Shown: positions 44,633-52,031 of the stretch, one piece after another
Layout: every line of letters starts with the position of its first letter
Position numbering within the stretch: position 1 is the stretch's first letter
Assembly (NCBI GenBank): GCA_016177765.1
Contig: JACOUP010000001.1
Span: forward strand, 62,001-126,000
Length of the DNA: 64,000 bases
Direction of reading: 5' to 3'
From: Deltaproteobacteria bacterium
GTDB taxonomy: Bacteria; UBA10199; JACPAL01; JACOUP01
Program-made: the position numbers and the translations under genes
The notes under the pieces: generated by a model
Databases searched by the model: none
Told to the model about the DNA's origin: nothing
The model's input: only the letters and a program-made list of their open reading frames with translations

Positions 44633-45733
44633 TTATGAACTCTTGGGATACGAACCAAGAACTTTTAAGAAGTGACATTTCAACTCCAGGGCCCGGATCG
44701 CCTTTTGAATCTTTGTTTCCTTCTGATGTCCCTCGATATCCAGAAAGAAGATATACTCCCATTTTCCGAGCGGCAACCGTCCGCTTTTCAAACGAGCCAA
44801 GGGACGGGATTCAATCTTGGTCAGGTTGATGCCGGCACGGGAAAACGGCTCCAGCATTTTGTAGAGGATGCCGGGCTCGTCCTTGACAGAAAAAAGAAGC
44901 GATGTTTTATCGTGCCCGGAGGGAGACATCACCTTCCGCCCGATCACCAGAAAGCGCGTAAAATTATTGGGGTGATCCTCGATAGAGCGTTTGAGGATTT
45001 TAAGATTGTAAAGTTCCGCGGCATATTCGCTCGCGATAGCGGCGCTTCCTTTTTCTTCAGCCGCCCTTTGAGCCGCCGCGGCGGTGCTTTCCACTTCCCG
45101 AATCATGGCATCGGGACAATTCTCCTCCAACCACTCCCGGCACTGACCGACCGCCTGGGGATGAGAATAAATCCTGCGAATTTCTCCCGAACGGAGACTG
45201 GCCCTGGCCATTAGATGATGGGAAATCGGCAAGGTAATCTCGGCAGAAATTTTGAGGGTTGCACTCAAAAACTGGTCAAGCGTCTGGCCGACAACCCCCT
45301 CTGTGGAATTTTCAATCCCCACGACGCCAAATTCGGCTCTTGAATGCTCAACCTCCTCAAAAACCTTGGCAATGGAGCCTTGGGGCACCAACTCGGCGGA
45401 CCGTCCAAAATGCCGGAGCGCCGCCACGTGCGTGAATGTCGCCGCCGGACCCAGGTAGGCCACCTTCATCGGGGCTTGCATCGCCAGGGAAGCGGAAAAA
45501 ATCTCCTTAAAGACGACGGGAACGGCATGATTCGGAAAAGGCCCCTTGTTTAAACTCTTGAGTCTCTCCAAAATCTTTTTTTCCCGGTTGGGGGAATAGA
45601 ACTCGTCGCTGGTTTCCTTCTTGAAGGAACCTATTTTTTGAACAATCCGGGCCCGGTCGTTGAGGAGTGAAAGGATCTTTTGATCGATCCGGTCAATCGC
45701 CCGGCGCAGTCGAGTCAGTTTCTCTTTGGACAT
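44633..45733 (-). CDS. pheA: Bifunctional chorismate mutase/prephenate dehydratase
   Basis: 366 residues. AroQ chorismate mutase at 1-85 (LTRLRRAIDRIDQKILSLLNDRARIVQKIG), prephenate dehydratase at 90-275 (VAYLGPAATFTHVAAL; GIENSTEGVVGQTLDQF; the catalytic-loop motif NNFTRFLVIG) and a C-terminal ACT domain (KTSLLFSVKDEPGILYKMLEPFSRAGINLTKIESRP), which gives feedback control by phenylalanine in the family. No Shine-Dalgarno; a promoter at 45742-45770 puts transcription start at the ATG. First gene of pheA-tyrA-aroA. Confidence 0.97.
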   Translation of the reverse strand: MSKEKLTRLRRAIDRIDQKILSLLNDRARIVQKIGSFKKETSDEFYSPNREKKILERLKSLNKGPFPNHAVPVVFKEIFSASLAMQAPMKVAYLGPAATFTHVAALRHFGRSAELVPQGSIAKVFEEVEHSRAEFGVVGIENSTEGVVGQTLDQFLSATLKISAEITLPISHHLMARASLRSGEIRRIYSHPQAVGQCREWLEENCPDAMIREVESTAAAAQRAAEEKGSAAIASEYAAELYNLKILKRSIEDHPNNFTRFLVIGRKVMSPSGHDKTSLLFSVKDEPGILYKMLEPFSRAGINLTKIESRPLARLKSGRLPLGKWEYIFFLDIEGHQKETKIQKAIRALELKCHFLKVLGSYPKSS

Positions 45734-45741
45734 GAAAGGGT

Positions 45742-45770
45742 AAGCTAAAGGAAAACCCTTGAAAAATCAA
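45742..45770 (-). promoter_or_regulatory. Promoter of pheA-tyrA-aroA
   Basis: Minus strand TTGATT (45770-45765), 17-nt spacer, TAGCTT (45747-45742), then 8 nt to the ATG at 45733. Confidence 0.45.
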
Positions 45771-45792
45771 CAGGTCTTTTGGCTACCCCCCA

Positions 45793-45820
45793 GGGTGTGT
45801 CACCCAAGGGTGATTCACCC
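45793..45820. repeat. Two family-A mini-palindromes at the end of dedA
   Basis: GGGTGTGTCACCC at 45793-45805 and GGGTGATTCACCC at 45808-45820, 15-bp period. The second supplies the dedA stop codon (TGA, 45817-45815). Confidence 0.85.
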
Positions 45821-46480
45821 AAGGGAGGATTTGAGGAGCCGGATAACGAGTGGGAGGCAGGAAACGAAGATGATCCCGACCACGACAAATTCAAAGTTCC
45901 GTTGGATGACAGGGATGTTGCCAAAATAATACCCCCCCAACAAAAAGGAAAGGACCCAAAACAGCCCGCCCGTGACATTGAAGGTGGCAAACCGGCGGTA
46001 TTCCATTTTCCCAACCCCGGCCACAAAGGGGGCAAAGGTCCGGATGATTGGTAAAAACCGGGCCAGAATAATCGTCTTGCCACCATGTTTTTCGTAAAAA
46101 AGCTGTGTCGCCATAAGGTGCTTTCTGTTCAACCAGCGGCTTGGGCGAATCGCCCTTTCCCTCTGAAAAACCCGCGTCCCGATACGGGACCCCACCGTAT
46201 AGTTGACAGTGTCCCCCAGGATGGCGGCACTGACAAGGACAACGGCAAGAAGGAAAAGATTGAGGGGAGAGTGGTCAAGGGCGGCCAGGGCGCCGACGGC
46301 AAAAAGGAGGGAATCCCCCGGAAGGAACGGCGTCACCACCAGACCGGTCTCACAAAAGACAATGAGGAAGAGCAAGAGGTAGATCCAGGGGCCAAAAAAG
46401 GCGACCCCTTCATTCAGATAAAGGTCCAGATGCCAGAAAAAGCCGACGGCACTCGCCAGGAATTCCCAGAAGGCTTCCAT
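45815..46480 (-). CDS. DedA-family membrane protein
   Basis: 221 residues with four to five membrane helices and the DedA core: FCETGLVVTPFLPGDSLLFAVGALAA, GDTVNYTVGSRIG, FYEKHGGKTIILARFLPIIRTFAPFVAGVGKMEYRRFATFNVTGG. DedA proteins are candidate undecaprenyl- or phospholipid-translocating carriers. A family-A variant (GGGCGAATCGCCC) lies between RVFQRE and WLNRKHL (RAIRPS), and another supplies the stop codon after LLKSSLG. tRNA-Gly lies 19 bp upstream of the start on the same strand. Confidence 0.93.
   Translation of the reverse strand: MEAFWEFLASAVGFFWHLDLYLNEGVAFFGPWIYLLLFLIVFCETGLVVTPFLPGDSLLFAVGALAALDHSPLNLFLLAVVLVSAAILGDTVNYTVGSRIGTRVFQRERAIRPSRWLNRKHLMATQLFYEKHGGKTIILARFLPIIRTFAPFVAGVGKMEYRRFATFNVTGGLFWVLSFLLGGYYFGNIPVIQRNFEFVVVGIIFVSCLPLVIRLLKSSLG
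46143..46155. repeat. Family-A mini-palindrome in dedA
   Basis: GGGCGAATCGCCC, read as AIRP in RERAIRPSRWLNRKHL, in the cytoplasmic loop. Confidence 0.65.
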
Positions 46481-46499
46481 AATCGGAGCGTCTAAAATA

Positions 46500-46571
46500 A
46501 GCGGGAGACGGGATTTGAACCCGCGACTTTCACGTTGGCAACGTGACGCTCTACCCCTGAGCTACTCCCGC
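46500..46571 (-). tRNA. tRNA-Gly (GCC)
   Basis: Acceptor GCGGGAG/CTCCCGC, D arm GCTC-AGGGGTA-GAGC, anticodon TCACG-TTGCCAA-CGTGA, T arm GCGGG-TTCAAAT-CCCGT. CCA not encoded. dedA follows downstream. Confidence 0.95.
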
Positions 46572-46667
46572 ATGTTGAGCAGAGGCTGCTTCATGCAGAC
46601 TCTGTGATTACAAGCGGGGGTCCTGCTTTTCGCTTTGTAGGACTCCCGCATGCTGAGCAGAGGTTGC
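46564..46667. repeat. Duplicated tRNA-Gly 5' end with flank
   Basis: 46564-46589 (first 8 bases of the tRNA plus upstream flank, ACTCCCGCATGTTGAGCAGA...) is repeated at 46642-46667 with 24 of 26 identical bases. The 52 bp between contain short inverted stretches (GCTGCTTCATGCAG). Looks like a partial tRNA-gene duplication or recombination scar. Confidence 0.65.
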
Positions 46668-46756
46668 GAGAAATAAAATTACAATACCCCTCTTGTCAAT
46701 TCCATTCTGTCGGTTTAGAAATCGGATTAAGGTTTTGAAACAGGTTTTTGACGATA

Positions 46757-47242
46757 ATGACACCCACTCAAAACAATCAGCGTCTGGCCTTGACCGTCCA
46801 ACTCGCCATCAAAAACGCGCGGCGAGGGGGTGGCCCCTTTGCCGCCATTGTCACCACTGACAAGGGAAAGATCGTAGCGATCGGCGTCAATCAGGTGATG
46901 ATGAAAAAAGACCCGACCGCCCACGCAGAAATTGTCGCTATCCGCCAAGCCTGCCGGAAGTTGAACACTCATCATCTGAAAGGGTATCGGCTCTACACCA
47001 GCAGTGCCCCCTGTATCCTCTGCTTTGGGGCGATTTATTGGTCCGGACTGAAGAAAATTTATGCCGCTTCGTCCAAGAAAAGGGCGGAAAATTTTGGATT
47101 TGATGAAGGGCCCGTCAGCCCCTCCCTCTGGAAGGCCGCCTTGAGAGAGAAAAGGATCCGTTACACCCTCAAAATACCTCCCGGCATCGATCCCGCTAAA
47201 CCATTCCTGGTCTATAAAAAGGCTGGTGGGAAAGTTTACTAG
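46757..47242 (+). CDS. Nucleoside/guanine deaminase (CDA fold)
   Basis: 161 residues from ATG 46757; TTG 46748 would add three residues. Zinc site HAE at 56-58 and PCILC at 85-89. The C-terminal half (FGFDEGPVSPSLWKAAL, RYTLKIPPGIDPAKPFLVYKK) and the moderate length fit the guanine-deaminase branch rather than tRNA-specific TadA, but I cannot exclude TadA-like activity. No Shine-Dalgarno is obvious. It stands alone between tRNA-Gly and tRNA-Arg. Confidence 0.88.
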   Translation: MTPTQNNQRLALTVQLAIKNARRGGGPFAAIVTTDKGKIVAIGVNQVMMKKDPTAHAEIVAIRQACRKLNTHHLKGYRLYTSSAPCILCFGAIYWSGLKKIYAASSKKRAENFGFDEGPVSPSLWKAALREKRIRYTLKIPPGIDPAKPFLVYKKAGGKVY

Positions 47243-47299
47243 ATTTACCCTCTTTTATTGACTTTTTCCACAAGGAATATAAGTTAACCCCGTTTGCCG

Positions 47300-47371
47300 G
47301 CCCCTGTAGCTCAATGGACAGAGCAGTGCACTCCTAAGGCAAAGATGGCAGTTCGATTCTGCCCGGGGGCA
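47300..47371 (+). tRNA. tRNA-Arg (CCT)
   Basis: Acceptor GCCCCTG/CGGGGGC, D arm GCTC-AATGGACA-GAGC, T arm GGCAG-TTCGATT-CTGCC. Anticodon loop CTCCTAA. The anticodon stem GTGCA/GGCAA has only three good pairs out of five, so the gene may be diverged or the fold unusual. CCA not encoded. Confidence 0.8.
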
Positions 47372-47373
47372 TT

Positions 47374-47494
47374 AGACATCGCAAAAGGTCCATCTACTTC
47401 GTTGGTCCCCTCGGCGGCTCCTCGACGTACCTTCCAGTACGCCTGCGTCGCGTCTCGGGAACCTGCCTCGTATCTGAGGCCTTTTGCGATGTCT
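47374..47494. repeat. 121-bp inverted-repeat element between two tRNA-Arg genes
   Basis: Perfect 15-bp terminal inverted repeats AGACATCGCAAAAGG (47374-47388) and CCTTTTGCGATGTCT (47480-47494), with smaller nested inverted stretches (CGACGTAC, GTACGCCTGCGTCG). It fills the gap between tRNA-Arg genes almost exactly and would fold as one long hairpin. Confidence 0.75.
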
Positions 47495-47500
47495 GAGCAA

Positions 47501-47575
47501 GCCCCCTTAGCTCAATGGACAGAGTGCGAGCCTCCGAAGCTCGAAATGCCGGTTCGATTCCGGCAGGGGGCACCA
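47501..47575 (+). tRNA. tRNA-Arg (CCG)
   Basis: Acceptor GCCCCCT/AGGGGGC, anticodon stem-loop CGAGC-CTCCGAA-GCTCG, T arm GCCGG-TTCGATT-CCGGC. Encodes CCA, unlike the other tRNAs here. Confidence 0.95.
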
Positions 47576-47659
47576 TGATTTTAAAAATCCTAGACACACA
47601 ACCAGCAACGTGGCATGCCTCAGTGGACATTGTGTTATGGACTAAATTAGGGAGGGAGT

Positions 47660-48733
47660 ATGAAAATTTATTCCAAAAAATTCGTTTGGCTAGCGTTGTT
47701 ATCAAGTGCCACACTCTATAATTCCTGCGGAGGAAACGGAACGACTGCCTCAACTGGCATTAGTTTTAAGACAGCCGCGAACTTCAGCGCCTCGGCATCG
47801 GCATCGCTATCCAAGTTTCTGGCAAAAGTGGCAACCACGACCAAAACATGCGCCGAACTGAAAACGGAGCTGGGTGCGGCGATCACACAGGACGATCCTT
47901 CCCTTGCAGACGGTCTCGATTGCGATGGCGACCTTGGAGTCGTTGCCCACGTCACTCCCACCAAATATTCGCTGGCATTTAAGAAAGTGGTATTAAAAGC
48001 TCAAACCGGCGGGACGGATATAAATCTGATAGCCGACACCGGCACACTTGCAAAGTCGGAGGTGGTGGAATTTACATCCACCGATTCATCTAAAAGCGTT
48101 ATCACGATCGCACCGGGAGATCTAACAGCCGGCACATACACCGAAATCGAGGCCGAGTTATATTATTTTCAGATGACGTTTCCGGTGGCTGGCGTTACGC
48201 AAAATGTTCGCATCTATATGAGTGACGACGACTTTGCCGCAGAGGCGGCGGACCGGATAGGCTTGGGAGGGCATCATCAGGGGGATGTCACGCTTGTTGG
48301 CGATGACGGAGTAGAAGAAGGCTGGATTGACTACACATGGACAACAGCAAACCTCATGAAGACGCGGCCGACTGTCATGGGTGGCGCGGCCACTTCTGAT
48401 CCGGAAACCACTCATGACAGAGGATTTTTTGGAGACAATTCTTTCTGGAACACCGCAACGTTGACGCAAGGGGCAAATCAAGATATTTATATTGCCACAT
48501 ATGACTTTGATACCGGTAAGGAATTGGTCATACCCGATCCCACGACGATAACCAATCTCACAACTGTCACTGTGACATTTTCCACGGCAGATACGTTCTT
48601 TTATGAAGATTTCGCTCCGTTCGGCAGTAACGCGAGCTTTCCCGGTTTCTATCCTGACACCGGAGGCGAGGCCACCGCCGCGGGCGAAGCATGGGCGCCA
48701 TTGGCACCAACCGCCACTGTCACGTACAACTAA
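47660..48733 (+). CDS. Secreted lipoprotein of unknown function
   Basis: 357 residues. Lipoprotein signal MKIYSKKFVWLALLSSATLYN with the cysteine in YNSC, followed by GGNGTTASTG. An early Cys/Asp-rich stretch (CAELKTELGAAITQDDPSLADGLDCDGDLG) may bind metal. The rest is beta-rich (YSLAFKKVVLKAQTGGTDINLIAD; YTEIEAELYYFQMTFPVAGVTQNVRIYM). GGGAGGGAG lies upstream of the ATG. The style resembles the lipoproteins at 3563 and 25072, perhaps one paralogous set. No function assigned. Confidence 0.78.
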   Translation: MKIYSKKFVWLALLSSATLYNSCGGNGTTASTGISFKTAANFSASASASLSKFLAKVATTTKTCAELKTELGAAITQDDPSLADGLDCDGDLGVVAHVTPTKYSLAFKKVVLKAQTGGTDINLIADTGTLAKSEVVEFTSTDSSKSVITIAPGDLTAGTYTEIEAELYYFQMTFPVAGVTQNVRIYMSDDDFAAEAADRIGLGGHHQGDVTLVGDDGVEEGWIDYTWTTANLMKTRPTVMGGAATSDPETTHDRGFFGDNSFWNTATLTQGANQDIYIATYDFDTGKELVIPDPTTITNLTTVTVTFSTADTFFYEDFAPFGSNASFPGFYPDTGGEATAAGEAWAPLAPTATVTYN

Positions 48734-48773
48734 TCTTCCAGTGTCTTATTGTGTATGACACAATAAAGAAATT

Positions 48774-49298
48774 TCAGTACCGTATCAGGGAAAAGATCTC
48801 CCGCCTTTTTAGTTTTTCACGGCCTTTCAGAAACCCCAGTTCGATCACAAAGGCGGATTCCACAACCGTCCCGCCACATTTTTCAATGAGCTGGCAGGTC
48901 GCGCTGGCCGTCCCGCCGGTGGCGAGGACGTCATCGACTACCAGCACCCGGCTCCCCTTGGAGACCGCATCCCGGTGCATCTCGATTTTATCCGTTCCGT
49001 ACTCCAGGGCATACTCGACACTTTCCGTCTTGAAGGGAAGTTTTCCCTTCTTCCGGACCGGGACAAAGCCGGCATCAATCCGATAGGCCAAGGCGGCAGC
49101 AAAGATAAAACCACGCGATTCAATCCCGACACAGTAATCGATCTGTCGGGTGGCATACCGCTTGGCCAAGGTGTCGATCACCTGCTGAAAGGCGGTCACA
49201 TCCGCCAAAAGCGGCGTGATATCCTTAAAAACGATTCCTGGTTTGGGAAAGTCCGGAACATCGCGGATTTTGGATTTGAGGTCGATCGGTGTCGTCAT
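48774..49298 (-). CDS. apt: Adenine phosphoribosyltransferase
   Basis: 174 residues. It salvages adenine to AMP using PRPP. The PRPP loop [21 protein letters not shown] and the [17 protein letters not shown] motif are typical. AGGAG 8 nt upstream of the ATG. Upstream lies an A/T-rich 130-bp region with a 60-nt imperfect inverted repeat. Confidence 0.97.
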   Translation of the reverse strand: MTTPIDLKSKIRDVPDFPKPGIVFKDITPLLADVTAFQQVIDTLAKRYATRQIDYCVGIESRGFIFAAALAYRIDAGFVPVRKKGKLPFKTESVEYALEYGTDKIEMHRDAVSKGSRVLVVDDVLATGGTASATCQLIEKCGGTVVESAFVIELGFLKGREKLKRREIFSLIRY

Positions 49299-49310
49299 TT
49301 TCTTTCTCCT

Positions 49311-49413
49311 TATAGTATTTCAACTTTTTATTCGTACTATAGTGCGGATAAAAAGTTAGAAATACTTATAGTTTTTAACTCAAATATTACTAACCAAAAG
49401 TTAAAATACTATA
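49311..49413. repeat. A/T-rich inverted repeats upstream of apt
   Basis: TATAGTATTTCAACTTTTTA (49311-49330) pairs with ATAAAAAGTTAGAAATACTT (49348-49367) with two single-base bulges, and a third copy of the motif lies at 49396-49413 (AAAAGTTAAAATACTATA). The stretch is much more A/T-rich than the rest of the window. It may hold the apt promoter or a leader hairpin, or end the nlpD transcript. Confidence 0.6.
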
Positions 49414-49429
49414 AATTAAAAAACCTCTA

Positions 49430-50110
49430 TTACAGCTTGGGCAAAAAGAAAAGGGGATTTCTGGCCACCCTCCCTTTACGGACTTCAAAGTGTAGATGCG
49501 GGCCGGTCGCCCTCCCGGTCGCCCCCACCTTGCCGATCACCTGCCCTTTCTTGACCCTTTTCCCCTTTTTCACCAAATACTGGGAAAGGTGGGCATACGC
49601 AGTAAAAAAACCGTCCTTATGTTTGACCAGGATCAGATGGCCATACCCTCGGAGCCGCTGACTATAGACCACCTGCCCCGCAGAGGCGGCATGGATAGGG
49701 GTCCCGTGGGGGGAGGCGATATCGATCCCATCATGACGGGTCCCGTTCCTCATCCCAAACCGGCTGGTCAGCCGGCCATGAATCGGCCAGGCAAAACGGC
49801 CCCGATCAAACACGATCTTTTCTTCGGCAACCCCCTTGGCAAGCGGTTTGACCGTTTTTGTTTTTCTGGCCCTCGTCGGGATAAAAACGCGGTCCCCCGG
49901 TTTGAGATCCTTGGAATCCTCAATATCGTTAATTTCCGCCAGTTCCTGAACGGTGACCCCATAAGTGCGAGCCAGGGAGGTCAGAGAATCACCCGATTGC
50001 ATCCGGTAGTATAACCCTGTCCGGACATAAACCTTGGCACACCCGGCCATACCCAGGCACAAGAGTCCTGCAAAGACCGCCAATAAAACCGACCTAAGGC
50101 GGGAATCCAT
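49430..50110 (-). CDS. nlpD: LysM/M23 peptidase lipoprotein, NlpD-like
   Basis: 226 residues from ATG 50110 (MDSRLRSVLLAVFAGLLCLGMAGC). Lipobox GMAGC with C24, one LysM domain at about 34-78 (YRMQSGDSLTSLARTYGVTVQELAEIND), and an M23 endopeptidase-like domain with HDGIDI and HLHFEV. E. coli NlpD is catalytically degenerate and activates amidases; here several catalytic positions (H in RHDGIDI and HLHFE) appear kept, so it may be active. It overlaps pcm by 17 nt; surE-pcm-nlpD order is the E. coli one. Confidence 0.92.
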   Translation of the reverse strand: MDSRLRSVLLAVFAGLLCLGMAGCAKVYVRTGLYYRMQSGDSLTSLARTYGVTVQELAEINDIEDSKDLKPGDRVFIPTRARKTKTVKPLAKGVAEEKIVFDRGRFAWPIHGRLTSRFGMRNGTRHDGIDIASPHGTPIHAASAGQVVYSQRLRGYGHLILVKHKDGFFTAYAHLSQYLVKKGKRVKKGQVIGKVGATGRATGPHLHFEVRKGRVARNPLFFLPKL

Positions 50111-50744
50111 GCTGGCCGATAAGTTTGACAAACCGACACCTCCCGAGTGACCGTTGTTGAACACCCTCCTTTGTCTTTTCAAGCAAAGAAAGTTCCTGAC
50201 TCTCTTCATTGCCAAGCGGGATGATCAACCGCCCCCGGAAGGCGAGTTGTTCCACGAGAGATTGCGGAATCTGGGGAGAAGCGGCCGTGACCAGGATGCC
50301 GTCAAAGGGGGCCTCGTCGGCCCACCCCTCCGAACCATCCCCCCCGCGAAGGGTAATGTTCTGGTACCCCATTCGGTGGAGGAGTTGGCGTGCCTTGTTG
50401 GAGAGAGGTGTAATCCTCTCCATGGAGTAAACTTTCCCGGCCAGGGCCGCCAGAATCGCCGTTTGGTACCCACAACCGGTCCCGATCTCCAGAACCTTCT
50501 CGTCCCCTTTCAGAGCGAGGCTCTCCGTCATCAGCCCAACAATGTACGGCTGCGAAATAGTTTGGTGATGGCCGATATTGAGCGGGTGATCGTTGTAGGC
50601 CTGGGGGATGAGCGCCTCCTGGACAAATTCGTGCCGAGGGATCGTCCCCATAATTTCCAGCACCCGTGGGTCGCGAATTCCCCTGGCGATCAACTGCTCC
50701 TCAACCATCTTGCGGCGGGCAACATGGTAGGCGATCTTTGTCAA
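50094..50744 (-). CDS. pcm: Protein-L-isoaspartate O-methyltransferase
   Basis: 216 residues. It methylates isoaspartyl residues for repair. SAM motif VLEIGTGCGYQTAILAALAG, RHEFVQEALIPQAYNDHPLNIGHHQTISQPYIVGLMTE and the post-motif LIIPLGN are typical. The ATG overlaps the surE stop by 4 nt. Confidence 0.96.
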   Translation of the reverse strand: MTKIAYHVARRKMVEEQLIARGIRDPRVLEIMGTIPRHEFVQEALIPQAYNDHPLNIGHHQTISQPYIVGLMTESLALKGDEKVLEIGTGCGYQTAILAALAGKVYSMERITPLSNKARQLLHRMGYQNITLRGGDGSEGWADEAPFDGILVTAASPQIPQSLVEQLAFRGRLIIPLGNEESQELSLLEKTKEGVQQRSLGRCRFVKLIGQHGFPP

Positions 50745-51499
50745 AACCTGAGGCCCCTTAGTTCTTCAAAGAGTGGATAATGAGTCATATCCACCTGCAG
50801 GGGAGTGATGGAGATATGGCCGGCCTGAATCGCATTGCAGTCAGACCCTGGAATGTTAACAAAACTTTTCTCGTTGCCGCCGATCCAGTAGTATTTTTTA
50901 CCGCGCGGATCGATTTTTTCAAAGATAATCTCGCCGTAGTTTCTTTTCCCGAGCTTGGTGATCCGGGCCGCGGAGGCCGAGGGGCGATTGGGAACATTCA
51001 CGTTGAGCATGATCCCCCGTGGTAGATGATAACGGGTGAGTCTCCGGGCGAGCTTGAGGGCAAAACGGGAGGCGGTCCTAAAATAATTTTTCTTTTCACC
51101 CAAGGTGACCAGCGAGAAAGCGGCAGACGGAATCCCCAGTAGGGCCCCTTCCATGGCGGCTGAAACGGTTCCGGAATAATGGACATCATCCCCGAGATTG
51201 GCCCCACAGTTAATTCCGGAAATAATGAGATCCGGTTTCTTGGGTGAACCGCCCTTCCCTTTGAGAATCTCATGAACCCCCAGAGTCACACAATCGGTGG
51301 GCGTCCCGTTGATGGCATAAAGATCCCTGGCCATCCTCACCACACGCAAGGGCCGATGCAATGTGATTGAATGACTGGAGGCACTCTGTTCACCATCCGG
51401 CGCCGCAATCACCACACGCGCCACGGACGAGAGTTCCTTCGCCAGGACCTTGAGTCCTTCGGCATGGATGCCGTCATCATTGGAGAGAAGGATCAGCAA
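50741..51499 (-). CDS. surE: 5'/3'-nucleotidase SurE
   Basis: 252 residues from TTG 51499 (LLILLSNDDGIHAEG). Metal-binding Asp-Asp at 8-9, GTPTDCVTLG, SGINCGANLGDDVHYSGTVSAAMEG. SurE dephosphorylates nucleoside monophosphates, often in stress survival. The frame continues upstream through the tRNA-Pro gene, but that part is not protein. The TTG lies 3 nt after the tRNA 3' end, so the tRNA cut would give an almost leaderless surE mRNA. A family-A copy adds GGSPK in EILKGKGGSPKKPDLIISG, where homologues have a shorter loop. Confidence 0.95.
   Translation of the reverse strand: MLILLSNDDGIHAEGLKVLAKELSSVARVVIAAPDGEQSASSHSITLHRPLRVVRMARDLYAINGTPTDCVTLGVHEILKGKGGSPKKPDLIISGINCGANLGDDVHYSGTVSAAMEGALLGIPSAAFSLVTLGEKKNYFRTASRFALKLARRLTRYHLPRGIMLNVNVPNRPSASAARITKLGKRNYGEIIFEKIDPRGKKYYWIGGNEKSFVNIPGSDCNAIQAGHISITPLQVDMTHYPLFEELRGLRF
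51242..51254. repeat. Family-A mini-palindrome in surE
   Basis: GGGTGAACCGCCC, read as GGSP in GKGGSPKKPDL, in the loop before the catalytic SGIN segment. Confidence 0.65.
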
Positions 51500-51502
51500 A
51501 TG

Positions 51503-51576
51503 TCGGGACGGCGGGATTTGAACCCGCGACCACACGCACCCCAAGCGTGTGCGCTACCAGGCTGCGCTACGTCCCG
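51503..51576 (-). tRNA. tRNA-Pro (GGG)
   Basis: Acceptor CGGGACG/CGTCCCG, anticodon CACGC-TTGGGGT-GCGTG, T arm GCGGG-TTCAAAT-CCCGC. CCA not encoded. surE begins 3 nt after the 3' end and a hairpin abuts the 5' end. Confidence 0.95.
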
Positions 51577-51617
51577 AAATGAAACGATTTTTCTTTTGGG
51601 AAAAGTCGTTTCATTTC
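51576..51617. repeat. Hairpin touching the tRNA-Pro 5' end
   Basis: GAAATGAAACGA (51576-51587) and TCGTTTCATTTC (51606-51617) pair over 12 bp; the stem extends with TTTTC/GAAAA. The first base is the first tRNA base. No T-run, so it is not a standard terminator; it could guide RNase P or protect the merR 3' end. Confidence 0.7.
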
Positions 51618-51662
51618 GAGGATCCCCGAAGCTTTAGCGTAGGGGGCCCCGTACCACAAATA

Positions 51663-52013
51663 TTACCTCAAAATCTTTGCCAGCTCTTCCAATTCGCTCC
51701 GGACCTTCTCAAGGGTCTTTTTGCTAACCCCATCCGCAAAATCGATGTGCATCTGGGGCTGTTTAGCCAGCTCACGAATCCTCCTCCTCGCCCCCTCGAT
51801 GGTAAACCCTTCATCGTAAAGAAGACGACGGATCGTTGAAACCGTCTCCACATCCTTCTTGCGGTAAAGCCGCTGGCCGGCCCGTGATTTGATCGGCTCA
51901 ATCTCCTTGAACTCCGTCTCCCAGTAACGGAGAACATACGGTTCAAGACTGAAGATCTTGGCCACTTCTCCAATCTTGAAGTAGAGCTTGTCCGGAATCT
52001 TTACCTGTCGCAT
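51663..52013 (-). CDS. MerR-family transcriptional regulator
   Basis: 116 residues. Winged helix with FKIGEVAKIFSLEPYVLRYWETEFKEIEPIKSRAGQRLYRKKDVETVSTIRRLL, then a short coiled C-terminal part. No Cys or obvious effector-binding domain. This MerR gene behind ihfA in the pheS-pheT-ihfA order occurs widely; its target is unknown. It starts 18 nt after ihfA. Confidence 0.93.
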   Translation of the reverse strand: MRQVKIPDKLYFKIGEVAKIFSLEPYVLRYWETEFKEIEPIKSRAGQRLYRKKDVETVSTIRRLLYDEGFTIEGARRRIRELAKQPQMHIDFADGVSKKTLEKVRSELEELAKILR

Positions 52014-52031
52014 AGTTTTTCCTCTCCCCGG

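Noticed and set aside
51500-51544. Upstream extension of surE
   Set aside because: Lies within the tRNA-Pro gene; conserved SurE sequence begins at LLILLSNDDG.
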